Below, piece after piece: positions 34,729-43,068 of a stretch of DNA of 48,093 nt. The notes beneath the pieces were generated by a model that worked only from the letters and a program-made list of their open reading frames with translations, made no database searches and was not told the DNA's origin. The position numbers were made by a program, and so were the translations under genes. The DNA lies in contig CAMBZS010000003.1 of assembly GCA_945872335.1 (NCBI GenBank), positions 1-48,093 on the forward strand, given 5' to 3'. Origin of the DNA: Bordetella parapertussis. Its GTDB lineage: Bacteria; Pseudomonadota; Gammaproteobacteria; Burkholderiales; Burkholderiaceae_E. Each line of letters opens with the position of its first letter. Position 1 is the stretch's first letter.

Positions 34729-35336
34729 TAGGCGCGAATGTCGGCCATGTCGGACTCGATGTTGCCGGTGGGATAAAAGAGCCGATCCACCCCGCAGGTG
34801 CGCGTGCCGTGATCCATGTAGGCCATGACCACCGGCACCTCGGCACCGAGCGCGATGTAGTAAAAGCCGGTCTTCCATGTCGCGACCGCCTTCCGGGTGC
34901 CCTCGGGGGGAACCAGCAGCAGCAGGGGCGCGCGCTCGGCCGTAAAGCACTGAATCGCGGCATCGACCAGATTGTTGGCACGGCTGCGATCGACTGGAAT
35001 CCCGCCCATCCAGCGCATCAATCCGCCGAAGGGAAAACGAAAGATCTGCGTTTTGCCCAGCCAATGAAGTTCGCGTTCAAGCACGAAAGCCGCCATCAGC
35101 ATGTAGGGCAGATCCCAATTGCTGGTGTGCGGCGCGCCGATGACGACCGCCTGTTGCAGGTTTGTCGGAATCAAACCCTCAAAGCGCCATCCCAGGAAAC
35201 GGAACAGGGTCCGGGCAATCGCCCGCAGCGCCGGGGTGAGCAGAGGGGTGTTGAAGAGCGTTCGGGTTGCGGGCTGAAAGCCTGAGCCGTCCGTGCTCAA
35301 AAGAGGTCTCCAAGTGTCGTCCGCGCGCCTCGCCAC
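34686..35336 (-). CDS. 1-acyl-glycerol-3-phosphate acyltransferase-like (PlsC family) protein
   Basis: A 216-residue acyltransferase of the PlsC/LPLAT superfamily. The catalytic HX4D motif is seen as HTSNWD (near residue 70) and the acceptor-binding PEGTR motif as VPPEGTRKA (near 144). It is shorter than housekeeping PlsC and resembles the small soluble or single-anchor paralogues often called glycerol acyltransferase. The start is uncertain: GTG 35336 gives 216 residues, while TTG 35300, with GGAG 7 bases upstream, gives 204; the conserved domain is unaffected. It is convergent with the M20 peptidase and overlaps its end by 43 bases, and it diverges from the alpha/beta hydrolase at 35518. 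It likely has a lipid role unrelated to the catabolic operon. Confidence 0.87.
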   Translation of the reverse strand: MARRADDTWRPLLSTDGSGFQPATRTLFNTPLLTPALRAIARTLFRFLGWRFEGLIPTNLQQAVVIGAPHTSNWDLPYMLMAAFVLERELHWLGKTQIFRFPFGGLMRWMGGIPVDRSRANNLVDAAIQCFTAERAPLLLLVPPEGTRKAVATWKTGFYYIALGAEVPVVMAYMDHGTRTCGVDRLFYPTGNIESDMADIRAYYAPFRGWSMRNEG

Positions 35337-35517
35337 ATCATTTACCTGCGCGCTGATCGGCGCATTCGTGCAGCCGCGCGTGGGCGGGGTCGTTGATCGG
35401 TGGCGGACTCTAACGCACAGCAGCGCACTCCCACAAGCATGCCGGTCTGGCGCTCATCCGCCTGAACATTCGCCGATACACTGATGTCTCACGCATCGTC
35501 TCCATGCTAAGGCGCCC
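35337..35517. promoter_or_regulatory. Divergent intergenic region between acyltransferase and alpha/beta hydrolase
   Basis: 181 bases with two divergent starts must hold both promoters. The sequence is of ordinary composition, and I see no clear boxes, strong dyad or RNA gene. AAGG at about 35510 serves as the Shine-Dalgarno sequence for the gene at 35518. Confidence 0.5.
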
Positions 35518-36498
35518 ATGTCCGGGTCCGTTCCGCCGTCCTTGATTGCACTCGCGCCGCTGGCGGCCGGGCTGTCGCTCGCAGCGCTCACCGCGGCCAT
35601 CGCAAAGCGGGCGGCGGTCGACGCACCACCGCTCGGGCGGTTCATTGATCTGCCCGTCGCCCGGCTGCATGTGGTTGATCGCGGCCCGACGACCCCGCCT
35701 CGGGCGCCAGCCATCATGCTGGTTCACGGGCTGGGTGGACAGCTGCGCCATTTCAGCTACCGGTTGATCGAGAGCCTGGCTCCCTCTCATCGTGTGATTG
35801 CCTTTGATCGCCCCGGTTCGGGCTATTCGAGCTGGCGGGCAGGCGTCAAGCCCAGCCTCGCTGCACAGGCCGATCTGGTGGAAGCGCTCGCAGCCCACCT
35901 GCAGGTTGAACGCGTGGTGCTGGTCGGGCATTCGCTGGGCGGGGCCATCGCGCTGGGCACGGCCCTCAGGCAGCCAGCTCGCGTCGCAGGGCTTGCACTA
36001 CTCGCCCCGCTCACGCATGCGCCGGTTCGGGTGTCCCGCCAACTGGTTCAGACACTCCGGCTCGCCGATTGGGTCTGGCGTGCGCTTGCATGGACTGTGG
36101 CGGTGCCGGTGGCGCGCCTGCAGCGCGAACGCTGGCTCAACGATATTTTTGCGCCAGACCCCGTGCCCGTTGATTTCGCCTCGCAGGGTGGAGGCTCGCT
36201 GGTACTGCGTCCCGCACATGTGCTTGCGGCGGCGCGCGATCTGATCGATATCCCGGTCTGGATGGAGGCGATCACCCCGTGCTACCCCACGCTGCGAAGC
36301 CGGCCGACACTGCCGATCGAAGTGCTCTATGGCAGGCAGGACCGTGTGCTCTCCGCTGCCCTTCAGGGGGAGCGCTTTACGCAGGCGGTGCACCATGCCA
36401 GGCTGCATCAGATTGACGCCGGGCACATGCTGCCTCTCACGCGCCCGCAGGAATGCGCCGAGCTGATTCGCAGGGTGGTCGATGCCGCAGGCGAGTGA
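35518..36498 (+). CDS. Alpha/beta hydrolase
   Basis: A 326-residue alpha/beta-fold hydrolase. The oxyanion region is HGLGGQLRHFSY (about residue 69), the nucleophile elbow is GHSLGGAIALG (Ser at about 140), the acid is Asp in YGRQDRVLSA and the base His is in DAGHMLPL. The first 25 residues (LIALAPLAAGLSLAALTAAIA) are hydrophobic and could be a membrane anchor or signal without a clear cleavage site. The MFS transporter follows 6 bases later, so the two form a small operon. Esterase, lipase or lactonase activity is possible; the substrate is not recognised. Confidence 0.9.
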   Translation: MSGSVPPSLIALAPLAAGLSLAALTAAIAKRAAVDAPPLGRFIDLPVARLHVVDRGPTTPPRAPAIMLVHGLGGQLRHFSYRLIESLAPSHRVIAFDRPGSGYSSWRAGVKPSLAAQADLVEALAAHLQVERVVLVGHSLGGAIALGTALRQPARVAGLALLAPLTHAPVRVSRQLVQTLRLADWVWRALAWTVAVPVARLQRERWLNDIFAPDPVPVDFASQGGGSLVLRPAHVLAAARDLIDIPVWMEAITPCYPTLRSRPTLPIEVLYGRQDRVLSAALQGERFTQAVHHARLHQIDAGHMLPLTRPQECAELIRRVVDAAGE

Positions 36499-36504
36499 TC
36501 ACTG

Positions 36505-37689
36505 ATGAAGCGACCCGCTTTCGCCCTCGCCCTGGTCTGTCTCGGCGCGATGGTGGCGCCGCTCGACACTGCGGTCAATGTGGCATTTCCTGCCATTGCG
36601 GCGGCGTTCGAGGTGGCTCCGCGCGACATTGTCTGGGTGATCATCGCCTTTGTCTTCACCCAGTCGCTATCGTCGCTGGTCTTTGGCCGATTGGGCGATC
36701 TCTATGGACATCGGCGGATGTTTCTCATCGGCATGGCGGGGAGTGTCTTCGCGCATGGCGCGCTCGCCATGGCCGGCGATTTCCTGTCGTTGGTTGGACT
36801 GCGTGCGCTCCAGGGGGCGGCGGTAGGAATGGCCATGGCCTGCGCGCCTGCGCTGGTGAGCATGGCGAGTTCGCCCGCCGAGCGCCCGAAGGCGCTTGCC
36901 CTCTACGCGAGCGCGATCAGCGGCGCGCTTGCGCTAGGGCCGCTTGCGGGCGGGTGGTTGATTGACGCCTTCGGCTGGCCGGGCGTGTTTTTGTATCGGG
37001 CGCCGTTCGCCCTGCTCGTGCTGTTTCTCGCGCCCTGGGGGCTTGCGATCGCCGCTCGAACGGCCGGCCCTGCAGCCAGACCGACGGCCGCAGCAGTTGC
37101 CTGGTCAGCGCTGCGCGCGCGACAGTTCCTGGGCTTGCAGGGCGCGTCGGTCTTCGTTCAGGGGGCTTTGTTTTCGATCATGCTGTGGGTGCCTTTCGCA
37201 CTCGCCGGGTGGCCAGCGCTTCCGGTGGCAGGCGCTGGAGCGCTGATCGCGCTCTTTCCTGCTGGGTCCCTGATGGCGAGCCTGTGGCTCGTACGCTATC
37301 GCGGTGCCTCAGCTGGGCTCCGCTCACAGGCGCTGGTTAAGAAGGGGCAATGGCTTGCCGTAGCCGGCCTGACCTTGATCGCGCTGGTGCTGCCTGCGCA
37401 GAGTTCGGCGATGCTCGCCGTAGCGCTCTGGTTGGCCGGCGTCGGGATGGGCGTATTTCAGGTGGGCTATCAGGAACGCACGCTCGAGGCGGTACCCGTT
37501 GACAATCGGGGTCTGGCGGGCTCGCTCATCAACGTCACACGCTTGCTTGGTATTGTTTTGGGCGCGTTTCTGTCGGGCGCTGTTGGCGCGAGCCTGGGCG
37601 TGGTGATGGCAATTGCGCTCAGTGCCGTGGCGCTCGCCTTATGGAGTTGCCTCTTCCTCATTGTTTGGCAGTCCGCACCGCCTGCGTGA
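36505..37689 (+). CDS. Major facilitator superfamily transporter
   Basis: A 394-residue MFS protein with about 12 hydrophobic helices. Motif A is visible between helices 2 and 3 as FGRLGDLYGHRRMF, and APLDTAVNVAFPAIAAAFEV at the start of helix 1 resembles the D1 motif of drug:H+ antiporters of the DHA2 type, although the length suits 12 helices better than 14. GPLAGGWLIDAFGWPGVFLYRAPFA is a motif-C-like region of helix 5. It may export a drug or metabolite; it is co-transcribed with the upstream alpha/beta hydrolase, 6 bases away. No substrate can be assigned. Confidence 0.92.
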   Translation: MKRPAFALALVCLGAMVAPLDTAVNVAFPAIAAAFEVAPRDIVWVIIAFVFTQSLSSLVFGRLGDLYGHRRMFLIGMAGSVFAHGALAMAGDFLSLVGLRALQGAAVGMAMACAPALVSMASSPAERPKALALYASAISGALALGPLAGGWLIDAFGWPGVFLYRAPFALLVLFLAPWGLAIAARTAGPAARPTAAAVAWSALRARQFLGLQGASVFVQGALFSIMLWVPFALAGWPALPVAGAGALIALFPAGSLMASLWLVRYRGASAGLRSQALVKKGQWLAVAGLTLIALVLPAQSSAMLAVALWLAGVGMGVFQVGYQERTLEAVPVDNRGLAGSLINVTRLLGIVLGAFLSGAVGASLGVVMAIALSAVALALWSCLFLIVWQSAPPA

Positions 37690-37864
37690 GCGGCCCCATC
37701 ATGAAAGTCGAGCCTCGCGCCCTGGCTTCTGCGCGTCGATGCGCGTGCGGCAACCGGGTTTGCAGCGCGTCAAGGCCAGGGCGGTTTCGCAGGGCCCAAG
37801 TCGCTTGATCGCTACCGGCTCCGGGCGGTATCTTCGCTGACCCCTCCCGCACGAAAGGGCCAGC
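37690..37864 (+). promoter_or_regulatory. Intergenic region upstream of the dehalogenase-like gene
   Basis: 175 non-coding bases. A weak 5-base stem (TACCG ... CGGTA near 37822-37839) and AAAGG shortly before ATG 37865 are visible. No convincing promoter boxes or coding frame are seen. Its length suggests that the dehalogenase-like gene has its own promoter. Confidence 0.4.
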
Positions 37865-38752
37865 ATGTCCATTTACGATGCCCCCACCCGGCGGGTCACG
37901 GTCTCGGCATACGGCAGCGTCAGTCTCAACGTTCGTCTCGGTCCCGAGTCGGGGCCGCCTCTGCTCCTGCTTCACGGTCATCCGCAAACGCACCTGATGT
38001 GGCGCAAGGTCTGGCCCGCCCTGTCATCGCGCTTTACCCTGGTGGCGCCCGATCTGCGTGGCTACGGTGACAGCGACAAGCCAGTCGGGACGCCCGACCA
38101 CGCCAACTACAGTAAGCGCGTGATGGCGACTGACTGCATCGAACTCATGCGAAGCCTGGGCCATGAACAGTTTACGGTCGCGGCCCATGATCGTGGCGCC
38201 CGGGTGGCGCACCGGATGGCGGCTGACCATCCGCAGCGTGTGACGGCGCTGGCCCTCCTCGATATTGCACCCACGCTTGCGATGTACGAGCAGACCTCGG
38301 AGGCGTTTGCGCGCGCCTACTGGCACTGGTTCTTTCTGATTCAGCCCCATCCCCTGCCGGAAACGCTACTTGCGGCGAAGGGCCCGGATTATGTTCGCAG
38401 CATGCTGGGCGGACGCCACGCCGGGCTTGCGCCGTTTGAGCCCGAGGTGCTCGCCGACTATCAGCGCTGCGCGGCTGATCCAGCCACCCTGCACGGTTTC
38501 TGTGAAGACTACCGCGCATCCGCAGGTATCGATCTCGACCACGACCGAAGCGACCGCAGCGCCGGCCTGCGTCTGAAATCGCCTGCGCTCGTGCTGTGGG
38601 GGCAGCATGGTGTGGTGCATCGCTGTTTCGACGTGCTGGCCGAGTGGCGGAAGGTTGCAGTCGATGTACAGGGCGAGGCGCTAGACTGCGGTCACTATCT
38701 GGCCGAGGAGCGCCCCGGCGACGTGGCTGAGCGCCTGCTTACCTTTTTCTGA
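37865..38752 (+). CDS. Fluoroacetate/haloacetate dehalogenase-like alpha/beta hydrolase
   Basis: A 295-residue alpha/beta hydrolase with the complete residue set of fluoroacetate dehalogenases. The nucleophile is Asp109 in AHDRGARVAHRM, where Arg110 and Arg113 sit as the carboxylate-binding arginines; Asp133 in LLDIAPT is the acid; and His277 in DCGHYLAEE is the base. His154, Trp155 (AYWHWFF) and Tyr216 (EDYRAS) match the halide pocket of the Rhodopseudomonas enzyme RPA1163 with an offset of only 1-3 residues (from memory of that structure). HGHPQTHLMWRKV is the typical oxyanion-region segment. It would hydrolyse a 2-haloacid to a hydroxyacid in the cytoplasm; epoxide hydrolases share the nucleophile but not the arginine pair. 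It is monocistronic, cytoplasmic and convergent with the helicase gene. Confidence 0.9.
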   Translation: MSIYDAPTRRVTVSAYGSVSLNVRLGPESGPPLLLLHGHPQTHLMWRKVWPALSSRFTLVAPDLRGYGDSDKPVGTPDHANYSKRVMATDCIELMRSLGHEQFTVAAHDRGARVAHRMAADHPQRVTALALLDIAPTLAMYEQTSEAFARAYWHWFFLIQPHPLPETLLAAKGPDYVRSMLGGRHAGLAPFEPEVLADYQRCAADPATLHGFCEDYRASAGIDLDHDRSDRSAGLRLKSPALVLWGQHGVVHRCFDVLAEWRKVAVDVQGEALDCGHYLAEERPGDVAERLLTFF

Positions 38753-38773
38753 GGGGGCGGGCGATGTGGCCCG

Positions 38774-41700
38774 TCAATGGGCGGCCAGCAGCGCCCGCAG
38801 TTCGTCGGCGCCGATGACCGTGCCGGTGTCCTGACCCTGCAGCACGCCGTCGGCCAGATCGCGTTTGCGGCGATGAAGATCGATGATCTGTTCTTCGATC
38901 GATCCGGCGGTGACCAGTCGATAAACCGTGACCGGACGCTGCTGGCCGATCCGGTGCGCGCGACCGCTCGCCTGGTCTTCTGCAGCAGGATTCCACCACG
39001 GGTCGACGATGATCACGTAGTCGGCTGCCGTGAGGTTGAGACCGAAGCCGCCGGCCTTGAGACTGATCAGGAACAGGTCGCCCTCGCCCGCCTGAAACGC
39101 CGCCACGCGTCGTGTCCGCTCGGCTGACGGCGTGCTTCCGGTCAGGGTTTGATAGCGGATTCCCGCATGCTCCAGCCGCTCGCCCAGCAGGTCGAGAAAA
39201 TCGGTGAACTGGCTGAAGACCAGCGCCTTGTGGCGACCGGCGGCAAGCTCGCGGGCAAGTCGCTCGAACTCCTGCACCTTTTCGCCGATCAGCCCCAGCT
39301 CGGGGGCCACGAGGCGGGGATCGCATGCCGCCCGGCGCAGCCGGGTGAGTTCAGCCAGCACATGGAAGGATTGCTGAGGATCGTCGCCATCGAGATCGGC
39401 GACGCGTTCGCGCGCTGCACGACGTAGGGCCTCGAGGAACTCGCGCTCGCGTTCGCCAGGCTCAACGCGATGAACGATTTCAGTGCGCTCGGGCAGGTCG
39501 GCTAGCACCTGAGCTTTGGTGCGTCGAAGAAGAAAAGGACTGATGAGACGACGCAGGCGGGCGCGGGTCGGTTCATCGCGCTGTCGTTCAATCGGGCTCG
39601 CAAAGCGCTCATTGAATTCGCTCGCTCGGCCGAGCAAACCGGGGTTCAGCAGATTCATGATCGACCACAAATCGCTCAGGCGGTTTTCCACCGGGGTGCC
39701 AGTGAGCGCAAGCCGGAAATCGGCGTTGAGCGCCGCAATCGCGCGCCCGCGCTGCGTGGCTGCGTTCTTCAGCATCTGCGCTTCATCAAGAACCAGCGTG
39801 GACCAGCGACGCTCGGCGAGCGCCGCGCCTTCCATCATGGTGAGCGCATAGCTCGCCACCACCACATCGCCCGGGACCAGCGCCTCCAACATGGCAGCGC
39901 GGTCGCCTTCGCCGAACGCTAGCACCCGAAGAGATGGGGCAAAGCGCTCCGCCTCCGCGACCCAGTTGCCGCAGACTGAAGTGGGGGCGACCACAAGCGC
40001 CGGGCCCAGCGCCGCGCGACCGAGCAGGAGCGCGAGCGTCTGGATTGTTTTTCCCAGACCCATGTCGTCGGCCAGGATGGCGCCCAGTCCGGCGTGCGCC
40101 ATTCGGGTCATCCAGGTGACGCCTTCGCGCTGATAGTCGCGCAGCTCCGCCTGCAGCGTATCGGACACCTTGACGTCCAGCGATGCTGCTTCCTCGAGTC
40201 GCCGAGCACCCGCCAGCCAGGGCTGATCGGCTTCGATGGAGAAGCCCGCGAGCGCCGCCTCGGCAAACGCGGCGGCGGCGCGGGGCAGCACCAGCCGGTC
40301 AGTGTTCGATTCGGCGACTGCGGCCAGATCGGCGAGCTGGGTCCGCAGCCGCTCGGTCAGCGCCAGGTACTCGCCTTCGCCAAGCGGAACGAAGCGACGT
40401 GCGCCATGATCGCGGATCATGCCCAGCAGGTTTTGCAGCGACATCAATCTGGCCTCATTGATCCGCACTTCACCCTGAAGCGCAAACCAGTCTGAGGAGG
40501 ATGCCACGGAGACACTGACCGCCTGCGGGCTCAGCGTGGTGACGCGAAGCGATTTGCCACGTGGCCAGTCCAGGCCTGCGATACAGTCGAGCGTGGGCAG
40601 ACGCTCAACCGCCTGCAGAGTCTGTTCGGGGTCGGTCAGTAGCCAGCACGCGTCGGCGGGATCGTCGTCGGCGAGAAAGGGCAGCGCCTCAATCACCTGT
40701 TGCAGATGCGCGCGCTCGGCTTGCAGGTCACGGCGGGTGGAGAGCTCGAGGCCCTCGTGCACGGTAAGTGTTCGCTCTCGGCCGCTGCCCGGGGTCAGAG
40801 TCGGCCCGAAAGCGCCGAACGGCTGTGCGACCAGCCGCAACTGCACTGCGTCTCCCCGGGGTGAAAATTGCGCGCGCAGCCGGCTGTCGCTGTCCACCGC
40901 ATTGCCGGCTTCAGCGTCGCTTTGCAGCTGGAAGTGGCCGGCCAGCGCGCGAAGCGCAGCATCGAGTTCGGCGCGTGCATCGACGGGGACCCGCCAGCGC
41001 CGCGAAATCAGCTCGGCCACCTGACGATGCGCTGGCGAAATACGCAGCAATCGTGCGTGCCCTTCCATCCCTTGCAAAACGCGCACGCTGTTGCGACGCG
41101 CGATTTCTGTTTCCGGATTGGCGGCGGTCCAACGGTCGCCGAGAAACGGCAGATCCGATTCACGGATCGGATCGAGCAGATGAAATTCGAAGGCTTCTGA
41201 CCCGTCGTCAGCGCGCACGCGACGCACCTCCAGTTCGGGCAGCGCCTCGCGTAAGTCGACGGGTTCATCCGGGGCCTCGCGGAGCATCACCGCCGGATGC
41301 CCGATCAGCGCGACCGCTGCGGCCGACACATCGATACCGTAGCTGCTGCGGCCCCGACGCATCGGCTCGATGCATCGTGCGACAGCCGCATCCCGCGGAT
41401 CGAGGTCGGTGGCGCGTGCAACCTTGGCGAGCGTGAGTTCGCGAAGCTTTGAGCGCGCCCGGACACTTGCCAGACGCTCGTGGGGCGCGATATCGATCAC
41501 CCGACCGATCGCATCGGTATCGATCACCCAGGCGAGCGTACCTGGCTGCGCGGCGGTTCGTGCAGGCGTCTGCGCAGGGGTGATCCGCGCGATGGCATCC
41601 AGCGCATCGCGCCATGGCTCGCGCGGTGCGCCGAGGAAGGCGGGTGCGAGGTGCTTTCGATTCTGAGCGGGAGCGGGCGCGGGCAAACCGAGACGCTTGA

Positions 41701-42979
41701 GCGCGTCTCGCAGCAGGTCTTCGCGGCATAGCAGTTGCCTTTGCGCGAGATCCTCCAGCACCACCTGGCAGTGCTCGAGCGTCCAGCCCTCGGGTTCCAG
41801 CCCCAACCAGGCGGCAAGCAGCAGCCGGTCGGGATCTTCACGCGAGCGATGGCCTCGGACATCCGGGCCAGCGAAGGCGCGTAGCGAAGGCCGCTCCTCG
41901 CCCAGCCTGCAGCCGATGGCATGGGCCCAGAGCCCCCAGCCGTCCAGGCCAGGCTTACGCGAGCCGGATTCTGTGATGGCGAGTTTGCGTGCGGTGCTCC
42001 AGTCGGTGGGTTCAGTACGCGCGAGAAGGGCGATCAGAAACCAGCGTAGTGCTTCCGCACTGAGCAGTCCCTGTCGGGCACTACGCTCGCGCGCGATCAA
42101 CTTTCGGGTGTCTTTAAACCTCAGGATGGCATCGTCCCAGCGGCCTTCGATGGCGGACACCAGCGCTACGATTTCCCCGCTCCGCGGGTCGTCCAGCGAC
42201 TCAATGGCGGCAAGCGCACCCCGAACGTCGCCCGCGTTGGCGCGTCGCCGTGCGACGGCAAGCCGCGGCGCGGCGCTCAACTCGGGAGCGTCTGCTGCGC
42301 CGGCGTTGGGCGCAGTGCGGGCATCGAGCCAGTCGATCAGGCCACGCCAGATCGGCTGCGAGGTGTCGAACACCGTTGTCCAGCGCTCGAGCAGGCGTAG
42401 ACGAAGTTTGGGATCGATTCGTGCGAAGGCGCTAGGCAAAAACGGATCGAGCATGCCGAGCACCAGCGGTCGATCGTCAGTCAGCCGGAGATGAACGCTC
42501 TGGGCGTCGAACTGGTGGCGATCCAGCGTTGAATACACCAGAAGCCGGCCGAGTGCGATTGGTTCATCGGGCTCGCGAAGCATCGGTACCGGGGTGTAGG
42601 CGCTTGAGGCCGATATTGGCGTCTGGGCTCGCACCCAGGCTTTCCAGGCGCGCGCCATCAGGTCGGCGTCGAAGAACTCGAGCAACCAATCTTCGCGTTC
42701 TTCCTCGGGCGCGCTGAAGCCCAGACCCGGCACCGACTCCACCAGGCTGTCATCGATGAGCCGCTTCAGTGCGATCTCCACCTCGGCGAGCGTGAACGGG
42801 ACGCCGCGCGGGTGGGTCCAGCCAAGCTCCCTCATGAACGCCACCAGCCAGGACTTGCTGCGGGCACACCCGCCCAGGCAAAGCGCAGAGAAGGTGGCAC
42901 CCAGCGCGGTGCTCCGATCGGTGGGGCGTGGGGCAGGGCTGTCCAGGATGATGGGCGACGGGGGGCGCGCGTCTTGCAA
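38774..42979 (-). CDS. Very large SNF2-family DEAD/DEAH-type helicase/ATPase
   Basis: Up to 1401 residues. The SNF2 ATPase core fills the last 460 or so: motif I ADDMGLGKTIQT near 970, motif II DEAQMLKN near 1065, LTGTPVENRLSDLW near 1093, VFSQFTDFLDLL near 1254 and motif VI QASGRAHRIGQ near 1336. The about 930 residues before it are a mostly helical, weakly recognisable region with an early winged-helix-like stretch and a TPR-like part. No SWIM zinc finger is seen. The start is doubtful: TTG 42979 lies directly after an intrinsic terminator and lacks a Shine-Dalgarno sequence; GTG at residue 46 or ATG 42835 (residue 49) are alternatives. The role, whether chromatin-like remodelling, RNA polymerase recycling, repair or defence, is unknown. 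Confidence 0.9.
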   Translation of the reverse strand: MQDARPPSPIILDSPAPRPTDRSTALGATFSALCLGGCARSKSWLVAFMRELGWTHPRGVPFTLAEVEIALKRLIDDSLVESVPGLGFSAPEEEREDWLLEFFDADLMARAWKAWVRAQTPISASSAYTPVPMLREPDEPIALGRLLVYSTLDRHQFDAQSVHLRLTDDRPLVLGMLDPFLPSAFARIDPKLRLRLLERWTTVFDTSQPIWRGLIDWLDARTAPNAGAADAPELSAAPRLAVARRRANAGDVRGALAAIESLDDPRSGEIVALVSAIEGRWDDAILRFKDTRKLIARERSARQGLLSAEALRWFLIALLARTEPTDWSTARKLAITESGSRKPGLDGWGLWAHAIGCRLGEERPSLRAFAGPDVRGHRSREDPDRLLLAAWLGLEPEGWTLEHCQVVLEDLAQRQLLCREDLLRDALKRLGLPAPAPAQNRKHLAPAFLGAPREPWRDALDAIARITPAQTPARTAAQPGTLAWVIDTDAIGRVIDIAPHERLASVRARSKLRELTLAKVARATDLDPRDAAVARCIEPMRRGRSSYGIDVSAAAVALIGHPAVMLREAPDEPVDLREALPELEVRRVRADDGSEAFEFHLLDPIRESDLPFLGDRWTAANPETEIARRNSVRVLQGMEGHARLLRISPAHRQVAELISRRWRVPVDARAELDAALRALAGHFQLQSDAEAGNAVDSDSRLRAQFSPRGDAVQLRLVAQPFGAFGPTLTPGSGRERTLTVHEGLELSTRRDLQAERAHLQQVIEALPFLADDDPADACWLLTDPEQTLQAVERLPTLDCIAGLDWPRGKSLRVTTLSPQAVSVSVASSSDWFALQGEVRINEARLMSLQNLLGMIRDHGARRFVPLGEGEYLALTERLRTQLADLAAVAESNTDRLVLPRAAAAFAEAALAGFSIEADQPWLAGARRLEEAASLDVKVSDTLQAELRDYQREGVTWMTRMAHAGLGAILADDMGLGKTIQTLALLLGRAALGPALVVAPTSVCGNWVAEAERFAPSLRVLAFGEGDRAAMLEALVPGDVVVASYALTMMEGAALAERRWSTLVLDEAQMLKNAATQRGRAIAALNADFRLALTGTPVENRLSDLWSIMNLLNPGLLGRASEFNERFASPIERQRDEPTRARLRRLISPFLLRRTKAQVLADLPERTEIVHRVEPGEREREFLEALRRAARERVADLDGDDPQQSFHVLAELTRLRRAACDPRLVAPELGLIGEKVQEFERLARELAAGRHKALVFSQFTDFLDLLGERLEHAGIRYQTLTGSTPSAERTRRVAAFQAGEGDLFLISLKAGGFGLNLTAADYVIIVDPWWNPAAEDQASGRAHRIGQQRPVTVYRLVTAGSIEEQIIDLHRRKRDLADGVLQGQDTGTVIGADELRALLAAH

Positions 42980-42980
42980 A

Positions 42981-43008
42981 GTAAAAATCCGGCCGGTAAA
43001 AGCCGGAT
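42981..43008 (-). terminator. Intrinsic terminator between glycosidase-like gene and helicase gene
   Basis: On the minus strand, ATCCGGC, an 8-base loop and GCCGGAT make a perfect 7-base stem that runs straight into five T (GGATTTTTAC). This is a standard rho-independent terminator for the transcript of the 43069-44079 gene. It lies just 2 bases before the most upstream candidate start of the helicase gene. Confidence 0.75.
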
Positions 43009-43035
43009 GCTATGCGCAGCCTGCCAACGCGGCAA

Positions 43036-43060
43036 ACCGCGGGGCGCAAGTCCCCGCGGT
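43036..43060 (-). terminator. Strong 9-base stem-loop just after the glycosidase-like gene
   Basis: ACCGCGGGG (43036-43044) and CCCCGCGGT (43052-43060) are perfect partners around a 7-base loop. The flanks extend the stem imperfectly (GGCAAA and TTTGCGGC). It begins 9 bases after the stop at 43069 and lacks a T-tract of its own, but stands upstream of the T-tracted hairpin at 42981-43008, so the two may act together. Confidence 0.55.
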
Positions 43061-43068
43061 GTTTGCGG

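Noticed and set aside
38753-38773. Possible bidirectional terminator between dehalogenase-like and helicase genes
   Set aside because: A 5-base stem (CGGGC/GCCCG) is visible at 38758-38773 but neither side has a T-tract; too weak to call.
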